DNA of 64,000 nt from Pyrenochaeta sp. MPI-SDFR-AT-0127 (lineage: Eukaryota > Ascomycota > Dothideomycetes > Pleosporales > Cucurbitariaceae): the NCBI GenBank assembly GCA_020747015.1, contig JAGTJM010000011.1:620001-684000 (forward strand), given 5' to 3'. The position numbers and the translations under genes are program-made. The number at the start of each line of letters is the position of its first letter. Position 1 is the first letter of the stretch. The notes under the pieces were generated by a model. That model did not search any database, had not been told where the DNA came from, and saw only the letters and a list, made by a program, of their open reading frames with translations. This document shows positions 52,243 to 64,000 of the stretch, piece after piece.

Positions 52243-53179
52243 GGTTTGCGCTGTTTCGCTGGTCCGTGAACGTGGGTTGCACGACAGTCCCCATCTGACT
52301 CCGGATCCATTATCGTGAATATCCTTTCTTGTGGCTGTCTCACAAGCATCCGGGCTTACGGCCATACTAGGTATGGCAGAGGCATGTGTGGGAAGCCGGC
52401 TCTATTCCTGAAGGCTGCACTCACTCCAAGCTCATCCAAACGCGGCTATAACGTCTCTCTCAACGGCCACGGCGATGTGGCCACCCACATGGAAGAAGCA
52501 GCATCAATGCGTGTGTTATGCTCCCGAATCTTCACATTCGCCGTCTCAGGGTGGGCAGAATTGCACTACTGTACTTATAGGGCTTCGTGGTGAGCCCAAG
52601 TGTCGGTTCTAGAAGCAAGGACGTGCGGTGCAATTAACTCTCTGCTATGCCTCAACAGTCCCAAAGTGGGCAGATTCTCGCTCCGACTCCGTCCTACTTG
52701 CTTCTGCGATAGACTACCCGCAAATGCTGTTACGAGAGACGGTGCAGCGGCCAATGGGTTCGCGGCATGGCGGGGCTGAAGATCTGCTGAGGAGGGACGA
52801 ACCACTGCCCCTCCTCAACTACTGACTTGATTCACCCCACCCAAACACAACAACGCCGTCCTTCCACATCCACCTGGTAAGTCAAGTCTTTTTCAAATTA
52901 TAATCTGTCCATCCGCGGCCGAATTATGCATCCCGCACGTCCGCCAATGTTTGAGGTCCCACTGTGCTCTGACGGTCAAGGCCCGCGCGCAATGGTTGAA
53001 CGTTTCTGCTTTTTGTGGCCTCGCCCAGTTTCACCTTACTTGCATCACAGGCCCTTGCCACGCCTATATATGCTTCCTTGCCATCTCACGCCTCCCTGCC
53101 TTTGCAATTGACACCTCTCGCAAAGCCCTCAGCTGACACCACCACTCATTCTATAGCAACACACCTACCTACCACCACC

Positions 53180-54701
53180 ATGACGATCACCAAGATCCAC
53201 GCCCGTTCAGTCTACGACTCTCGTGTAGGTTTTCTTCTGCGATGCCCCCTGATCTCTGAAGCTCACTGATCATAGGGCAACCCAACCGTCGAGGTTGACA
53301 TTGTCACCGAGACCGGCCTCCACCGCGCCATCGTCCCCTCCGGTGCTTCCACGGGCTCGCACGAGGCCTGCGAACTCCGCGATGGAGACAAGTCCAAGTG
53401 GGGCGGCAAGGGTGTCACCAAGGCTGTCGCCAACGTCAATGACACTATTGCGCCTGCACTCATCAAGGAGAAGCTTGATGTCAAGGACCAGTCCGCCGTA
53501 GACGCCTTCCTGAACAAGCTCGATGGCACCAAGAACAAGGAGAAGCTGGGCGCCAACGCCATCCTCGGTGTCTCCATGGCTATTGCAAAGGCTGCAGCGG
53601 CCGAGAAGGGCGTCCCTCTCTACGCACACATCTCTGACTTGGCTGGTACCAAGAAGCCCTATGTGCTCCCCGTTCCCTGTACGCACTCCACACTATAGCC
53701 CTGGCCGCCCTAGTGTTTACTGACAGTTTAGTCCAAAACGTCCTCAACGGTGGCTCGCATGCTGGTGGCCGTCTTGCTTTCCAGGAGTTCATGATCGTTC
53801 CATCGTAAGCGTATCCTTCCCACTCGCCTCTCCGAGGTCCATCTAATCGTTACTAGTGAGGCCCCGACTTTCTCCGAGGCCATGCGTCAGGGTGCCGAAG
53901 TCTATCAGAAGCTCAAGAGCCTCGCTAAGAAGACCTATGGCCAGTCCGCTGGAAACGTCGGTGATGAGGGTGGTGTCGCTCCCGATATCCAGACCCCAGA
54001 AGAGGCCCTTGACCTCATTACCAAGGCTATTGAGGAGGCCGGCTACACTGGACAGATCAAGATCGCCATGGATGTTGCATCTAGTGAGTTCTACAAGACC
54101 GAAGAGAAGAAGTACGACCTCGACTTCAAGAACCCCGACAGCGATAAGAGCAAGTGGCTCACCTATGAGCAACTAGCCGAGCTGTACAAGTCACTTGCTC
54201 AGAAGTACCCCATCGTCAGCATCGAAGATCCCTTCGCCGAGGACGACTGGGAGGCTTGGTCCTACTTCTTCAAGACCTCCGACTTCCAGATTGTTGGCGA
54301 TGACTTGACCGTCACGAACCCCGAGTTCATCAAGAAGGCCATCGAGCTCAAGTCTTGCAACGCTCTCCTCCTGAAGGTTAACCAGATCGGTACCATCACT
54401 GAGGCTATCCAGGCCGCAAAGGACGCCTTTGGTGCTGGATGGGGTGTTATGGTTTCCCATCGTTCCGGTGAGACTGAAGATGTCACCATTGCCGACATTG
54501 TGGTCGGTCTGCGCGCTGGTCAGATCAAGACTGGTGCACCAGCTCGATCTGAGCGTCTCGCCAAGCTCAACCAGATCCTCCGTATCGAGGAGGAGCTCGG
54601 TAAGTACAGCACGTTTGACTATAAATGGTCTTGCTAACTCTCGTACAGGTGACAACGCCATCTACGCCGGCCAGAACTTCAGGACTGCCGTTAACTTGTA
54701 A
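53180..54701 (+). CDS. ENO1: Enolase (phosphopyruvate hydratase)
   Basis: Glycolytic enzyme that converts 2-phosphoglycerate to phosphoenolpyruvate, cytosolic. Five exons in frame: 53180-53224, 53276-53678, 53732-53804, 53857-54599 and 54649-54701, giving 438 aa, the normal length. Joins restore [42 protein letters not shown] and [15 protein letters not shown]. Catalytic and metal-site regions are intact: SGASTG loop, [20 protein letters not shown] and VGDDLTVTN, and the signature [14 protein letters not shown] followed by SHRSGETED. Codon choice is strongly C-biased, as expected for a highly expressed gene. The start follows a C/T-rich leader with ACCATGA context. Confidence 0.98.
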
Positions 54702-55937
54702 GTGGGCTTTCATGAGACAGGCGCCAGGATGACCTGAAAAAGCACGAACGAACCAAGTGCAAATGAATGATGATTATTAAGAGCGAACGATATCTGTACA
54801 CAAAATGAAATGGAGCGTGGTCAGATACTCATGCAAAACTTCCTCGTGACCTTCTTCTTTGTCCAAGGCAGCACTACAACGCTGTCAAGCTTACTTAGCT
54901 GACATCTTTGTGTCCATGTAAGAGCCTCGGAATAATAGTAATGACAGCTTCGTTAGCAACAATGAAATGACGTGTATAGCCTTACACCCGAGGTGCTCAG
55001 AGGGATTTGCCTCAGTTCTGAAAGTAGCAGGCGCGCACGTGGTGATTACCTTAAGCAACGTGGTTTCAGAAGCCGTCACTCTCTTCATCATCCCGTACAT
55101 ATCCGACCAAGACGAGAAGTGTGCTTGGACTTTTCCTGGTTTCTTCCATTTGTAAGGCGGCTTTTCGGGCAAGCAAGGGACAAACCGCGGCCTTTCGCGA
55201 AAAGTCCCGACGGTTCAGGCTTTTGCACTTTCGCATCATCAAGTAGGATCGCAACAGGCACATGCTGAGTTTCTGCACGAAAATGTCATACTTATTGCAT
55301 GGCTGGTACAAAATTTACACCAAAGTTTGATAGGTTGAAAATGCAAGCGGGTAGGCCAAGTTAAGATTACGCAAGCAATCTATCGGAATCTATAGCAGCA
55401 AACCTACAGCTGGTTAAAGCTGAGAAAATGTTCGATTTTATATTGTTAGCATTTTGCGAATTCGCTCCTAGGTGTTTTCACAACAGCAAAATCAGCCATC
55501 CTTCGCTTAGGTAGCTCTCTTGTCCAGCTTTCAACAGCCGCGGCGCTTTCAAAGGACCCGAGATCTACTCAAACTTACTTTGTTCCATTGTTTACTCTGC
55601 CATGGTCTTTGAATTTTCACACTCCGCCTTTCAGGTGGTACTATATCTGTACACTTTATCAGGTCTCTGCACAATGTCTAGACAAAATGCTTTCTATATA
55701 TCACCACATCGTCTTTCTACTTGACTGCATATATTTCTCTTTAGTCCAGTACATGTCAAGATTTCAGTTGCCTATTTTGATTATCTTCAACACACTTCCA
55801 TATATAACACCATCAATAAGGACATATGCCCAGTTTCAAACACACTGCACCCCAGAGACCGCCTACAGATCTGATTAAGAGAGTAACATACTACCCCTAA
55901 TAAGATACAGAACCCATCGAACATCTCCCCTTTAATC
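54702..55937. other. Intergenic region enolase to orphan gene
   Basis: Enolase 3' end and the promoter of the next gene, with a TATATAA box near 55800, about 135 bp before its ATG. No ORF is supported. Confidence 0.5.
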
Positions 55938-57341
55938 ATGGCAAATCCAAAAGTAGCCATAGCCCCTTACACAACACACGTACGCGCACCACATTACGCT
56001 AGCGCCGTGCCAGCTCCCAGACCTACCGTGTTTCCACTGGCAGCAGATGTTAGGGAAAAATCTGACGTTACCATGCTCCCCTCATACTACAACCCAACGA
56101 TCAATTTGCCTAAGACTAAGCCAAAGCAGATGTGCTGGAGACAAAGGTTGAACTTGGACACTACATCGTACAGTGCTACATCAGCTAGGGATTCAGTTGA
56201 CAAAGTTCAAGCGATTCGAAGTCTTACAGAGTCTTTTCGTGTGGCTAAGGAAATTTACAAGATAGGGCCAGAGGGCGAAGGACAAGAGGTGTGGAAGAGC
56301 TACAGGCAATTTCGGAAGCATAAACACGCCAAATCTAGGCAAGACACAACAACGTTAATGGGCGACAAGCCTCAAGTGGCCCCATTACAGCAGCTGCCTC
56401 CTGTAAGGCTGGCAGCATATCCACCATCGCAACCGCTGCCTGCACAACTCAAGAGAGGTGACATATCAAAGAGCCTCCGCCTGCGCCAAGACGATGCTCT
56501 TCGGGAAGGAGATCGTTCACAGTATTCTCGCTATATGTCAGTTGCAACTGATCTGAGCATTCAACACATTGATGTTAATAAGCCTCTTCCTCCAATTCCG
56601 CAATTGGAGCCTGCACCCAAGATGCGACGATCGATGGGTCTGGAGAGTGCCTATCTGGTAGGCATCGCTGCTGCTGGGATACAACATGCAATAGAAAGGC
56701 GAGAAGATATCCAATGTACTCAAAGTCTCCGTCATGTATCAAAAGTGAGAGCCCCCCGGTTGAGAGCATTGACTGACAAACATGCATGCAAAGCCAACAT
56801 GTCGAGTCCACTTATGGCCGTCGATGAAGGCCAAACGGCGAATGTAGCCGCAAAATGCGGTGGTGTTTGTCATTCAACAGGCACTGTTCATGACGCTGTC
56901 AACTGTGACGGTGTTTCCTTGACCCAGAGAAGCCGCGCGGAGGCAAAGCTAGTAAGACGGCCACGACCACTAATCTTAGAGCAGTGCCAGAAAGGTAAGC
57001 AAAGAGCCAGAGTTAGTACGCCTCCAATGCATTGGCGAAATTTATTTGACACGTTCGCAAAGCCCGCGGGAAAATCGGCTCTTCTCAGAGGTAGGAATAG
57101 GAGAAGCTCAGACGCGAGCTTTGCGTGTCAGGGGCTGTCAAACTCGACCTCGAACTCATATATTCAGAAGTCTGACGTCCTAAATCGGTGTCATGCACGA
57201 AAGAGCATGGATTTGTACACTCGTACCGAGCACATGGTCCCTGAGCCGCTATTTTCTGGCAACTGCGGGAATAGTGATGAAACTAGGCACACGAGATTCT
57301 ATCAGCCTTACCATGATGTCCTCAGTGAGTACCAAATTTGA
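55938..57341 (+). CDS. Unrecognised 467-aa basic protein
   Basis: A single long ATG-initiated frame of 467 codons, far above chance length, with a TATA-like box upstream. I do not recognise the family. The protein is basic, with many Arg and Lys clusters (for example SYRQFRKHKHAKSR), Pro-rich patches (QPLPAQL, KPLPPIPQLEP, which looks like an SH3 ligand) and no membrane span or signal peptide. The conserved-looking part is the first 130 residues (SVDKVQAIRSLTESFRVAKE, then WKSYRQF). It appears to be largely disordered. A possible donor (GTGAGT) just before the stop could add a further 3' exon. Restricted to a narrow group of fungi is the likely reading. Confidence 0.65.
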   Translation: MANPKVAIAPYTTHVRAPHYASAVPAPRPTVFPLAADVREKSDVTMLPSYYNPTINLPKTKPKQMCWRQRLNLDTTSYSATSARDSVDKVQAIRSLTESFRVAKEIYKIGPEGEGQEVWKSYRQFRKHKHAKSRQDTTTLMGDKPQVAPLQQLPPVRLAAYPPSQPLPAQLKRGDISKSLRLRQDDALREGDRSQYSRYMSVATDLSIQHIDVNKPLPPIPQLEPAPKMRRSMGLESAYLVGIAAAGIQHAIERREDIQCTQSLRHVSKVRAPRLRALTDKHACKANMSSPLMAVDEGQTANVAAKCGGVCHSTGTVHDAVNCDGVSLTQRSRAEAKLVRRPRPLILEQCQKGKQRARVSTPPMHWRNLFDTFAKPAGKSALLRGRNRRSSDASFACQGLSNSTSNSYIQKSDVLNRCHARKSMDLYTRTEHMVPEPLFSGNCGNSDETRHTRFYQPYHDVLSEYQI

Positions 57342-60026
57342 TGCTTGTTGGGCGCAGAAGATTGGCATAATGTAGCTTCATTAGATTTACTGGTTGGAAT
57401 GTGGGAGTGACTACAGTCAAAAAGCTCGCTGAGTACTTGATTTAATAGTGTGGATATTCTTGACTACGTTACTTGGAGTATCGTAGAGGAAACTGTGGTT
57501 AGGTCTGAGTCTCTGTTCATATCTTCTCTTTTTCGGGAACATCTATTCTCGTCGTGTTTGATTGTGTTTGATTGTAAGGCAATTGTTTGTAGAGCGCACT
57601 CCATATATCTCTTCCTATTCTTGTCGAATATGTCCATATGCCGGTATTGGGAAAGCTGGTTCCAGCCTTGCCGACAATGTCGCCTGCGATATGACATGTC
57701 CCATGCCATACAAATCAAACGTGTCTAATAATAATAACTACCGGTCCTCGCGAAGGCAGATTCACGGAGCTGACGCAGCTCCTTCCAGGGCTATGTTCAG
57801 CCCGCACAATTCAAGATACTGCAAGCAGGTGGGATACGATGCAAAGCAATATAAAAGAGACAAGGAAGAGAATGTCGGGGAGTAAAAAGAACCCGAGTAG
57901 TGGAAGCGAGGCTAAAAGGGGGTTAAATTGTTTCGAAACAGGTTGCATGGCCGTCCCGGATGATCTGTCTAGCGTGCGGAATGAACGGCTGGTCCAGGTG
58001 CAGGTATTTTAACGGCTGTTGGAACGAAGAGCTGCAGTGGAATGTGATAATTATAGGTCTCTTATGAAGCTATGTTGTACAAACTGTGCAGGACTCGAAG
58101 TGACAAGAGTGAGTACCGGTAGCTGAGTACGAGCAAGCGAAGGTACCGACCGATGAGGGCTGTGTGTTGATTCGAAGTTGCGGCAGCCGGCAGGACCCCA
58201 TCTTGTACACTTGAGCACGCTCTATCGCGGTACGTCTGCAGTACATGTCCTCCGTGTCTCACTTTCGAGGCGAAGGTGGGCTGAGATCCATCCGTAGAAG
58301 GCTTACACTCAACACCATCTGCACAATCCATCCCGCACGCAAGGGACGGCCCTTGTGCGTCGGTGGTGAAGATGGCGTCCGGGGAAGGTCACTTTGCCTC
58401 GGCCTCATTGCTCAGTGTGATGTGTGCACGCAAAGTTGCCACCGATCAGAGTCAACGTGGACGCTGATGGAAGGTCTGAAGAGGGTTGCCAGCGCAGAGA
58501 AGCCCTGGTTGCCGTTGGAAGCATGGCAGTTGGTAGCCACTCAGGTTGTACCACCCCACGAGGATAAAATGTCCCCAAAAATAGGCCGCAGCCGATGGCA
58601 GCAAATCGAAACGGATTTGGCCCGATGCGGCTAGGACACGGGCGAGATGCAGGATAAATGTCCCAATCCGCGGGGCTGGCAGACTACATGTGCGGCTAAT
58701 TAACAGCGGTTGTGCCTGGTTCTGCGGAGCAAGTCTCTGATTGGCGGCACCCGGTCTGACATGGGATGCAGCAGCAAACTCCGTCGCCACGTCCCGGCGG
58801 GGCATTGACGACGCTGACAGCATGACATGGCAGATTAAGTGCATACATGACGGTGATGGATTGCGGGCAGCCGGATGCTTTATGTCGCTCTGCAGGCGTC
58901 GAGCAGCGTTCCACGTCCACGTCCACGCCCACGTCCACCTCTGGCGTCTGGACTCGAGCGACACACCTCGAGCGACAGCAACAACTGTGGGCCACTATGG
59001 AAGCGGGGCGGCGCCTTCCTCAAGAGACTTGGAGGCTCCTTCCCGCCGCGATTGGTGGTTGATCACTGGGAAGGCGCTTGCTGGAGCTTATCTTGGCTAG
59101 CGTCTCTTTGGCTTGATGCACTGTTCCCTGCAACCCCCAACCACTCACCACCCACAACAACCATGTCACGTTTTGCAGGCGCGAAACAGCTCCTGGCAAT
59201 TGGGTGTCGACGATCCGCTGCCCTGGCACTCACAACGCCCACTCGCTGGGCAGAGCGGTGCTGCCGAGGGGCACGAGGCGTGAAGATGGACCCGGCTTTT
59301 TGCTTTTCCTATACCTCAGAGGGCGCCCTCACCCTCTCGAGGCGCAGGAGGGCACACGTACGACCTGGACGGCTAGACGACTAGACGACATCACGGCCGT
59401 AGCAAGCTTCCTACTACAGCAGCGCTGACGGGCAGCATAAGCACCTGGTCAGATCCTTCATAACCAAGCTCTTTGCCCTGCAGCCTTCCGGTCTGGATGC
59501 GCTTCGTCTTGTAAATCGTTTTATTGACTTCTCCCGGGCGTCTATTTCGGGGCCACCACTCCCCTCCTCCCTCTGCGCGCCATTGCAACCAGCTCGTCTC
59601 CCCAGTCAGCCTATCAGACGGGGACCTGCAGTGGTGCAAGCAGGCTTCCGTTGGCGCCATACATTTAGACGTTGTAAGTACCCGCCCGCTTTCCATCCCA
59701 TCTCTCTCCACCTGCTTCGACCCGTGCTTCCCCTCCGTCCAATCCTTGACCTCGCCGCCCTCGAAGCGCCCCGAGACAAAAGCCCAGCGCTTCGCCCATA
59801 GCCTGCTCCTTTCTCTTCTCTTCAGCAGGTCTCTTATTGTAATACGTCGTGCGTCTTTTTGACTTCTGTCTCTTTTATCCGCACTTCCTGCGACTGGTCT
59901 AAGCTGGACTGGATTATAGTCGTCGTTCATCCACATCCCCACACACATCTTCATCCTGTCCCCTCTTCACTGTCCCACTCTATGAGAGCTTGGAATATCC
60001 TCGCGTGAACCTTGGATAGTCTTAGG
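57342..60026. other. Long intergenic region with long leader of the MARVEL-like gene
   Basis: About 2.7 kb with no supported gene. Frames of up to 187 codons here have no recognisable domain; the longest lies antisense to the C/T-rich leader (59640-60000). An imperfect CCACGT hexamer tract lies at 58911-58940. Confidence 0.45.
58911..58940. repeat. Imperfect CCACGT hexamer tract
   Basis: About five units of a CCACGT/CCACGC hexamer. Each unit carries an ACGT core, the centre of a bZIP/bHLH-type site, but there is no direct evidence of binding. Confidence 0.55.
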
Positions 60027-61629
60027 ATGGCCGCCAACGATAAAAAGGTTACTACGATTACGATTGAAAGACGGAGCTCCAAAGACTCTCTCGACGTCAG
60101 AACACCACGCACAGCACGCTTTGCAGAAGCAACATCAGTCTATTCACCTGTTGACCCCCCTCGGTCACCGTTCGAGTACCCAACGAACCACTACAAACCA
60201 CAACCCCAGGTTTCCGACGTAGGCTTCGGCTACATGCAATCAGTCGAGATGGAGGAAACCGACAGAAAATACCTTCCTCCCCCAACACCAAAGACACCGC
60301 TTAAGAGTGCTTTGAAATCACCAGGCGCACCTCCACGGACACCTGGTGGCGCAATGTCCATCATGAGCCCCACTTTCAAGCAAGAGCAACAGCTCGAGAA
60401 GCATGAAGCGTTGACAGAAAGAGAGCAAGCCAAGGATCTGGTATGTATACAGCAAACCTGCGTAGCTCATGTCCAGTCGTTGACAGTGAACAGAAAATCA
60501 AGGTCCGTGTACGTGTAGCAAAAATCTTCCTACGAGGCATCAATTTCGCATGCAGTCTTATTGTCCTCTCCATGGTTGCAACAGCATTCGCCATCTTCAA
60601 TGCAACAAAAAATCTACCAAAAAGAAACAATCTCCCTCCATGGGCCGAAAACACTAAGATCTGGCCCCAAATGCTTCTCCTGTCCATCGCTATCATCTCT
60701 CTGGTTATGTCTGTTGTTGTCATGATCGCCTATTGCAAAGGAGGGCACCGGAGAGCAGAGAAGGTTGCCGCCTACTACACTGTCTTCGCCGTTGGATTCT
60801 TCATCTTCAGCATCATCATGTGGGCTGTAGGAGCAGCCGTCTTCAACCAAAGCAAAGCGCAGAACAACAACAAAGACATGTGGGGCTGGTCTTGCGTAGA
60901 TAACAAGCGACGACATCTTTTCGAGGATGACATTGCCTATGGTTTAGTCTGCCGTCTTCAGGTACGCGAACTCCGTCCTCCTAAGAAAGCACATTACTAA
61001 CTACAAAGTAGAACTGGGCTCTTGTCTGCTGTATCATCGAAGTAGTTATTGAGGTGCTCTGCATCACTATCTACGGAATTGTCTTCTACCGATTTTGGTC
61101 CAAGAGGAAGCTGAGGAAGTCCATGGCTCAGCGCGACCGCGCTCGGTCCGACCTTTACCTTGCTCAGCTTCGTTCGCAATCGGCACCAAATACTCCTGGA
61201 TTTGGTCCCATGTCTCCTCGCTCTGGCGGCTGGCGACCACCTCCAGGCCACCCAATGTATGTCGACCCTCACTCGGCCGCTGAGGCTGGCGAGAGCGACA
61301 AGGTCCAATACGCATATGCTCGCGAGATCGCCCAACCCCAACCATTCACCCTCTCAGCACCACCGATCAAGGTAACAGGCGCCACACCAAAAATAGAGCA
61401 AGACGGCTTTGCAGACGCCCCAACACGGACGAACACTGCTTCACCACCACTCTCTCCAGGATTCCAAGAGCGACGAAACGATCACGTCGGAGCAGCACCA
61501 GGCGAGCAGCAATACGCAAGCGTACCGATCCCCGGTGCATACACACCATTAGCTTCACCTTCATATCCGCCACCTCAAACACAGCCCGCAGGTTTCGACT
61601 TCGGGCCAACTGTAACGGGTCAGAAGTAA
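60027..61629 (+). CDS. Four-span MARVEL-like membrane protein
   Basis: Exons 60027-60440, 60494-60961 and 61012-61629, all phase 0, giving 499 aa. The N-terminal 138 residues are soluble, Pro/Thr/Ser-rich (LPPPTPKTPLKSALKSPG), with an acidic-basic end. Four hydrophobic spans follow: one from about 155 (ACSLIVLSMVATAFAIF), one near 188 (LLLSIAIISLVMSVVVMIA), one near 225 (YYTVFAVGFFIFSIIMWAVG) and one after the last splice (VCCIIEVVIEVLCITIYG). The loop between spans 3 and 4 carries two Cys. The C-terminal 165 residues are again Pro/Ser-rich, with a basic cluster RFWSKRKLRKS just after the last span. The layout resembles MARVEL-domain proteins of filamentous fungi; function is unknown. Confidence 0.82.
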
Positions 61630-63371
61630 AAGCGACTCTGTGTGTCTTTGTCTGATATTGCTCAAGCTGCATAGCGCGCGTCGTTTCTCTTCTTTTACCT
61701 GGATCAGGGTCATTTTGGGCATGGCTGGCGATCCTGGTGTCTTTGTATATTTTGATACATAAGTGAGCTTTGGCTGAACTTTTCCTTTGTGTTGTTGACA
61801 AGTCAATCGTTGATAATTTCCTCTGGTGTTGGGATGATGTGGGAACTGGTTTTTCCTTGAGATACCTTTTGAGTAACGCCTCTCTTTATTGATGAGGGAG
61901 ATGTACGGGATCAGAGTCAACAATTTGGATCTTGGATCTAGAGACTGAAATGAAAAAGATACACTCTATTACTGTCTGATACCATTTTGTGCCCGTGATC
62001 GCAATCATGCTTTGAACCCCGACCGATTCTCAAGTCACTTCTGCTCTGCACCAAGTTAATTATTGGCAATATCATTCTGCCACTGCGTATCCAAAATGAG
62101 ATGGATACCACGCCCCAGCCTCAGCGCCTCGCCATACATTTCCACATTTCCAAAACCGCCATTGATGAAATCCAAGCGCTATTGCGATCGCCGTGTGCTC
62201 CACAATCCACGGTCGCAGGATCGGCCCCCCTTCGCAGCCGCTGCACACACTGCAGCCGCCCGGAAGCTTCGGCATCGCCACAGCGCGTGAACGTGTGGAT
62301 CCAATGGGTGATGACCTGGTGGCTGGATGGGGAAGTAAGGGAGCGACTGACCAGGGAACGAGGTCCGGGATAGATGAAAGATGTACTACTGATCGCGGTG
62401 GATGTGAACTTGCACAAGGTCTCATTTTAGGTGGAGTTGTACAGACTGATTTGGTTTTGGGTCGAGCTGTAACTATCTTAGAAAGGGTACGGCTTTTATG
62501 CGCATTCTCGCGGATTAGAAAGGGAGGGTACACAGGGTCACCGCTCCTGTTCGTAGGACAAGGCTAGTTTACATATGGATAAAAGTTTACTTCATAAATA
62601 TAGTGAGATCGACTCAACATTTTGGTGTGCTTGGGATTGAGCAGGACGTGTTTGCACATCTAGCTCACTTTGCCAGCCACGAACACCTCACTGAGGACTT
62701 TGTAGCCGAACATGCAACCATCAGCAAAAGTTGTATAGCTTTGCTAGTCGGAACGCAAGAATTTCCAGCGGTTGCGAGTTGGAGCAGCAAACGAATTAAG
62801 GTGGTGCTTAGAATGTGACTTGAACCCAGCGCGTTTAACTATGTCTCCAAGCGTTACATAGTGAAGTGAACAATGTTACATCAGATATCAACATGTGTGA
62901 AAACCGAGTCAAGGTTCAGTTAAGATAATATTGACTATAATGGGGGGTAATGAGACTATATTGTCAGGCTCATTGTCGTTAGCTACATCCAGCATAATCA
63001 CAAGAAGACTACCTGGAATGGAGGCATGATTCGTAAAGACAAGTATTATCACGCGGACATAAGAGAGATGTGGACCTGTTTGTTAACAATTCGCAACTGG
63101 AACAGACGTATCACGAGCAGTCAATGGGCACGGAGGTGATCACACAATGGTTATGCGGAACATTCACCCAAGTGAAGCCTCCATTGTAGATGTGATCGTA
63201 GACCAGCTCGTTAGAGACTCGGTCAAGCTCCATTGATAGGCCGCAAGTTCGTGCTTGCTATTTTGTTAAATACATCCAGGACTCCGTAGGACCGTACCCT
63301 CCGAGCCCGAAAATGCTGGTTATCGTGCAGAATCTTCACTTCGTTCCCTCTCCACCCATTCCTGGACAAAT
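61630..63371. other. Long convergent intergenic region before RPL11
   Basis: About 1.7 kb between convergent stops. No ORF is supported. A GGTTCAAGTC word on the minus strand near 62815 resembles a tRNA B box but lacks a cloverleaf. Confidence 0.5.
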
Positions 63372-63999
63372 TTATCGAACAATGCCCTCGAATCGGTTCT
63401 TGTACCACTTGACAGTTTCGTTCTGGTTGACACGGTGGGAGGCGCCGATCTTGCTCTGGCACCGCCTGCGCTTGGCAACGCGCTCGCCGGGGCGGGTCAT
63501 GCAAACGTAGAAGTCCATGCCGTAGATACTGCTTCAGTCAGCGTATGCCCTTTGCACTCTTCATCCCGACTCCACATACCCAATGCTAGGGTCATACTTG
63601 ATGCCCAAATCGATGTGTTCGCTGATACCGAAACCGAAGTTGCCAGACTCGGAGAAGTTGCGCTTGCGGAGCTCGTACTCCTTGACCTTGAGGCCACGCT
63701 CGAGGATCTCCTCGGCCTTAGGGCCACGGACGGTGACATGGACGGCAATCTTCTCGTTCCTCCTGATACCGAAGGTACGGACGGTGTAGCGGGCCTTTGA
63801 GTAAACAGGAGTCTGACCGGACAACTGCTCGAGCACCTTCGCGGCACGGGTCAAACGATCACCAGACTCGCCAACGGAGATGTTGAGAACGAGCTTCTGG
63901 ATGCGGAGCTCCCGCATGGGGTTGGAGGCCTTGGAGTCGGACTGTCGTGGTTGTCAGTACTCACATCGCATCGGATTCTCGCATATTGTGGCGTACCAT
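63372..63999 (-). CDS. RPL11: 60S ribosomal protein L11 (uL5)
   Basis: A large-subunit protein that contacts 5S rRNA in the central protuberance. Coding exons: 63999-63997 (ATG alone), 63941-63580 and 63528-63372, giving 173 aa. The first intron directly follows the start codon and has a TACTGAC branch. The spliced N-terminus is MSDSKASNPMRELRIQKLVLN. Family blocks follow: VGESGDRLTRAAKVLEQL, TVRTFGIRRNEKIAVHVT and GFGISEHIDLGIKYDPSIG, and the second join gives IGIYGMDFYVCMTRPG. It ends HRVNQNETVKWYKNRFEGIVR. The gene is complete but its promoter lies beyond the window end. Confidence 0.96.
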
Positions 64000-64000
64000 T

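Larger units (their letters stand above)
52005..53179. promoter_or_regulatory. Divergent intergenic region PRE1 / enolase
   Basis: About 1.17 kb. The left part contains the PRE1 elements; the right part is the enolase promoter with a C/T-rich leader at 53015-53178. No ORF is supported. Confidence 0.5.

Noticed and set aside
59164..59385. 73-codon ATG frame in the leader region of the MARVEL-like gene
   Set aside because: Arg/Ala-rich, no known domain, and in a region that may be leader or promoter; at most an upstream ORF.
62800..62870. tRNA gene on the minus strand from a GGTTCAAGTC word
   Set aside because: The T-stem does not pair, no A box is found at the right distance and no acceptor stem can be formed.

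Overview
This is a window of nuclear DNA from a filamentous ascomycete (Pezizomycotina). Genes are compact and mostly cut by introns of about 48-70 bp with GT..AG ends and CTAAC/CTGAC-like branch sites. The protein families (Msn2-type SEB1/MsnA factor, PDR transporters, fungal NACHT/STAND receptor, mycosporine genes) fit Dothideomycetes, most likely Pleosporales; that placement is my inference from protein character, not from a search. All splice joins below were built by hand from the sequence and checked for reading frame.

Layout. 1-10 kb: Msn2-type stress zinc-finger factor, diphthine-ammonia ligase DPH6, mitochondrial MDM31 (with a last exon of 45 codons, stop included), and the ribosome-assembly KH protein PNO1. 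10-20 kb: a six-exon PDR-type ABC drug transporter (1567 aa), glycerol-3-phosphate dehydrogenase, and a small secreted, probably GPI-anchored Cys-rich protein. 20-37 kb is the accessory part: an adenylation-thiolation-reductase NRPS-like enzyme followed by a DHA2 efflux pump, a C2-domain protein, a NACHT NLR-like protein, and a DHA1 transporter.

39-55 kb holds the most interesting block. Three different non-catalytic 20S proteasome beta subunits (beta6/PRE7, beta7/PRE4, beta4/PRE1) lie within 13 kb, and a similar upstream element of about 23 bp lies in front of each. Between PRE4 and PRE1 sit an SDR epimerase-like gene and a three-gene mycosporine pathway: an ATP-grasp ligase with putative membrane segments at both ends, a COMT-type O-methyltransferase, and a desmethyl-4-deoxygadusol synthase. 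The start codon of PRE1 appears to be split by an intron (AT|G). Enolase follows.

55-64 kb: an unrecognised 467-aa protein, a four-span MARVEL-like membrane protein, and ribosomal protein L11, whose start codon forms its own first coding exon. Several long intergenic stretches (19.6-22.0, 25.3-27.0, 36.9-39.2, 57.3-60.0 and 61.6-63.4 kb) hold no gene I can support. I see no tRNA, rRNA, CRISPR array or intact transposon.
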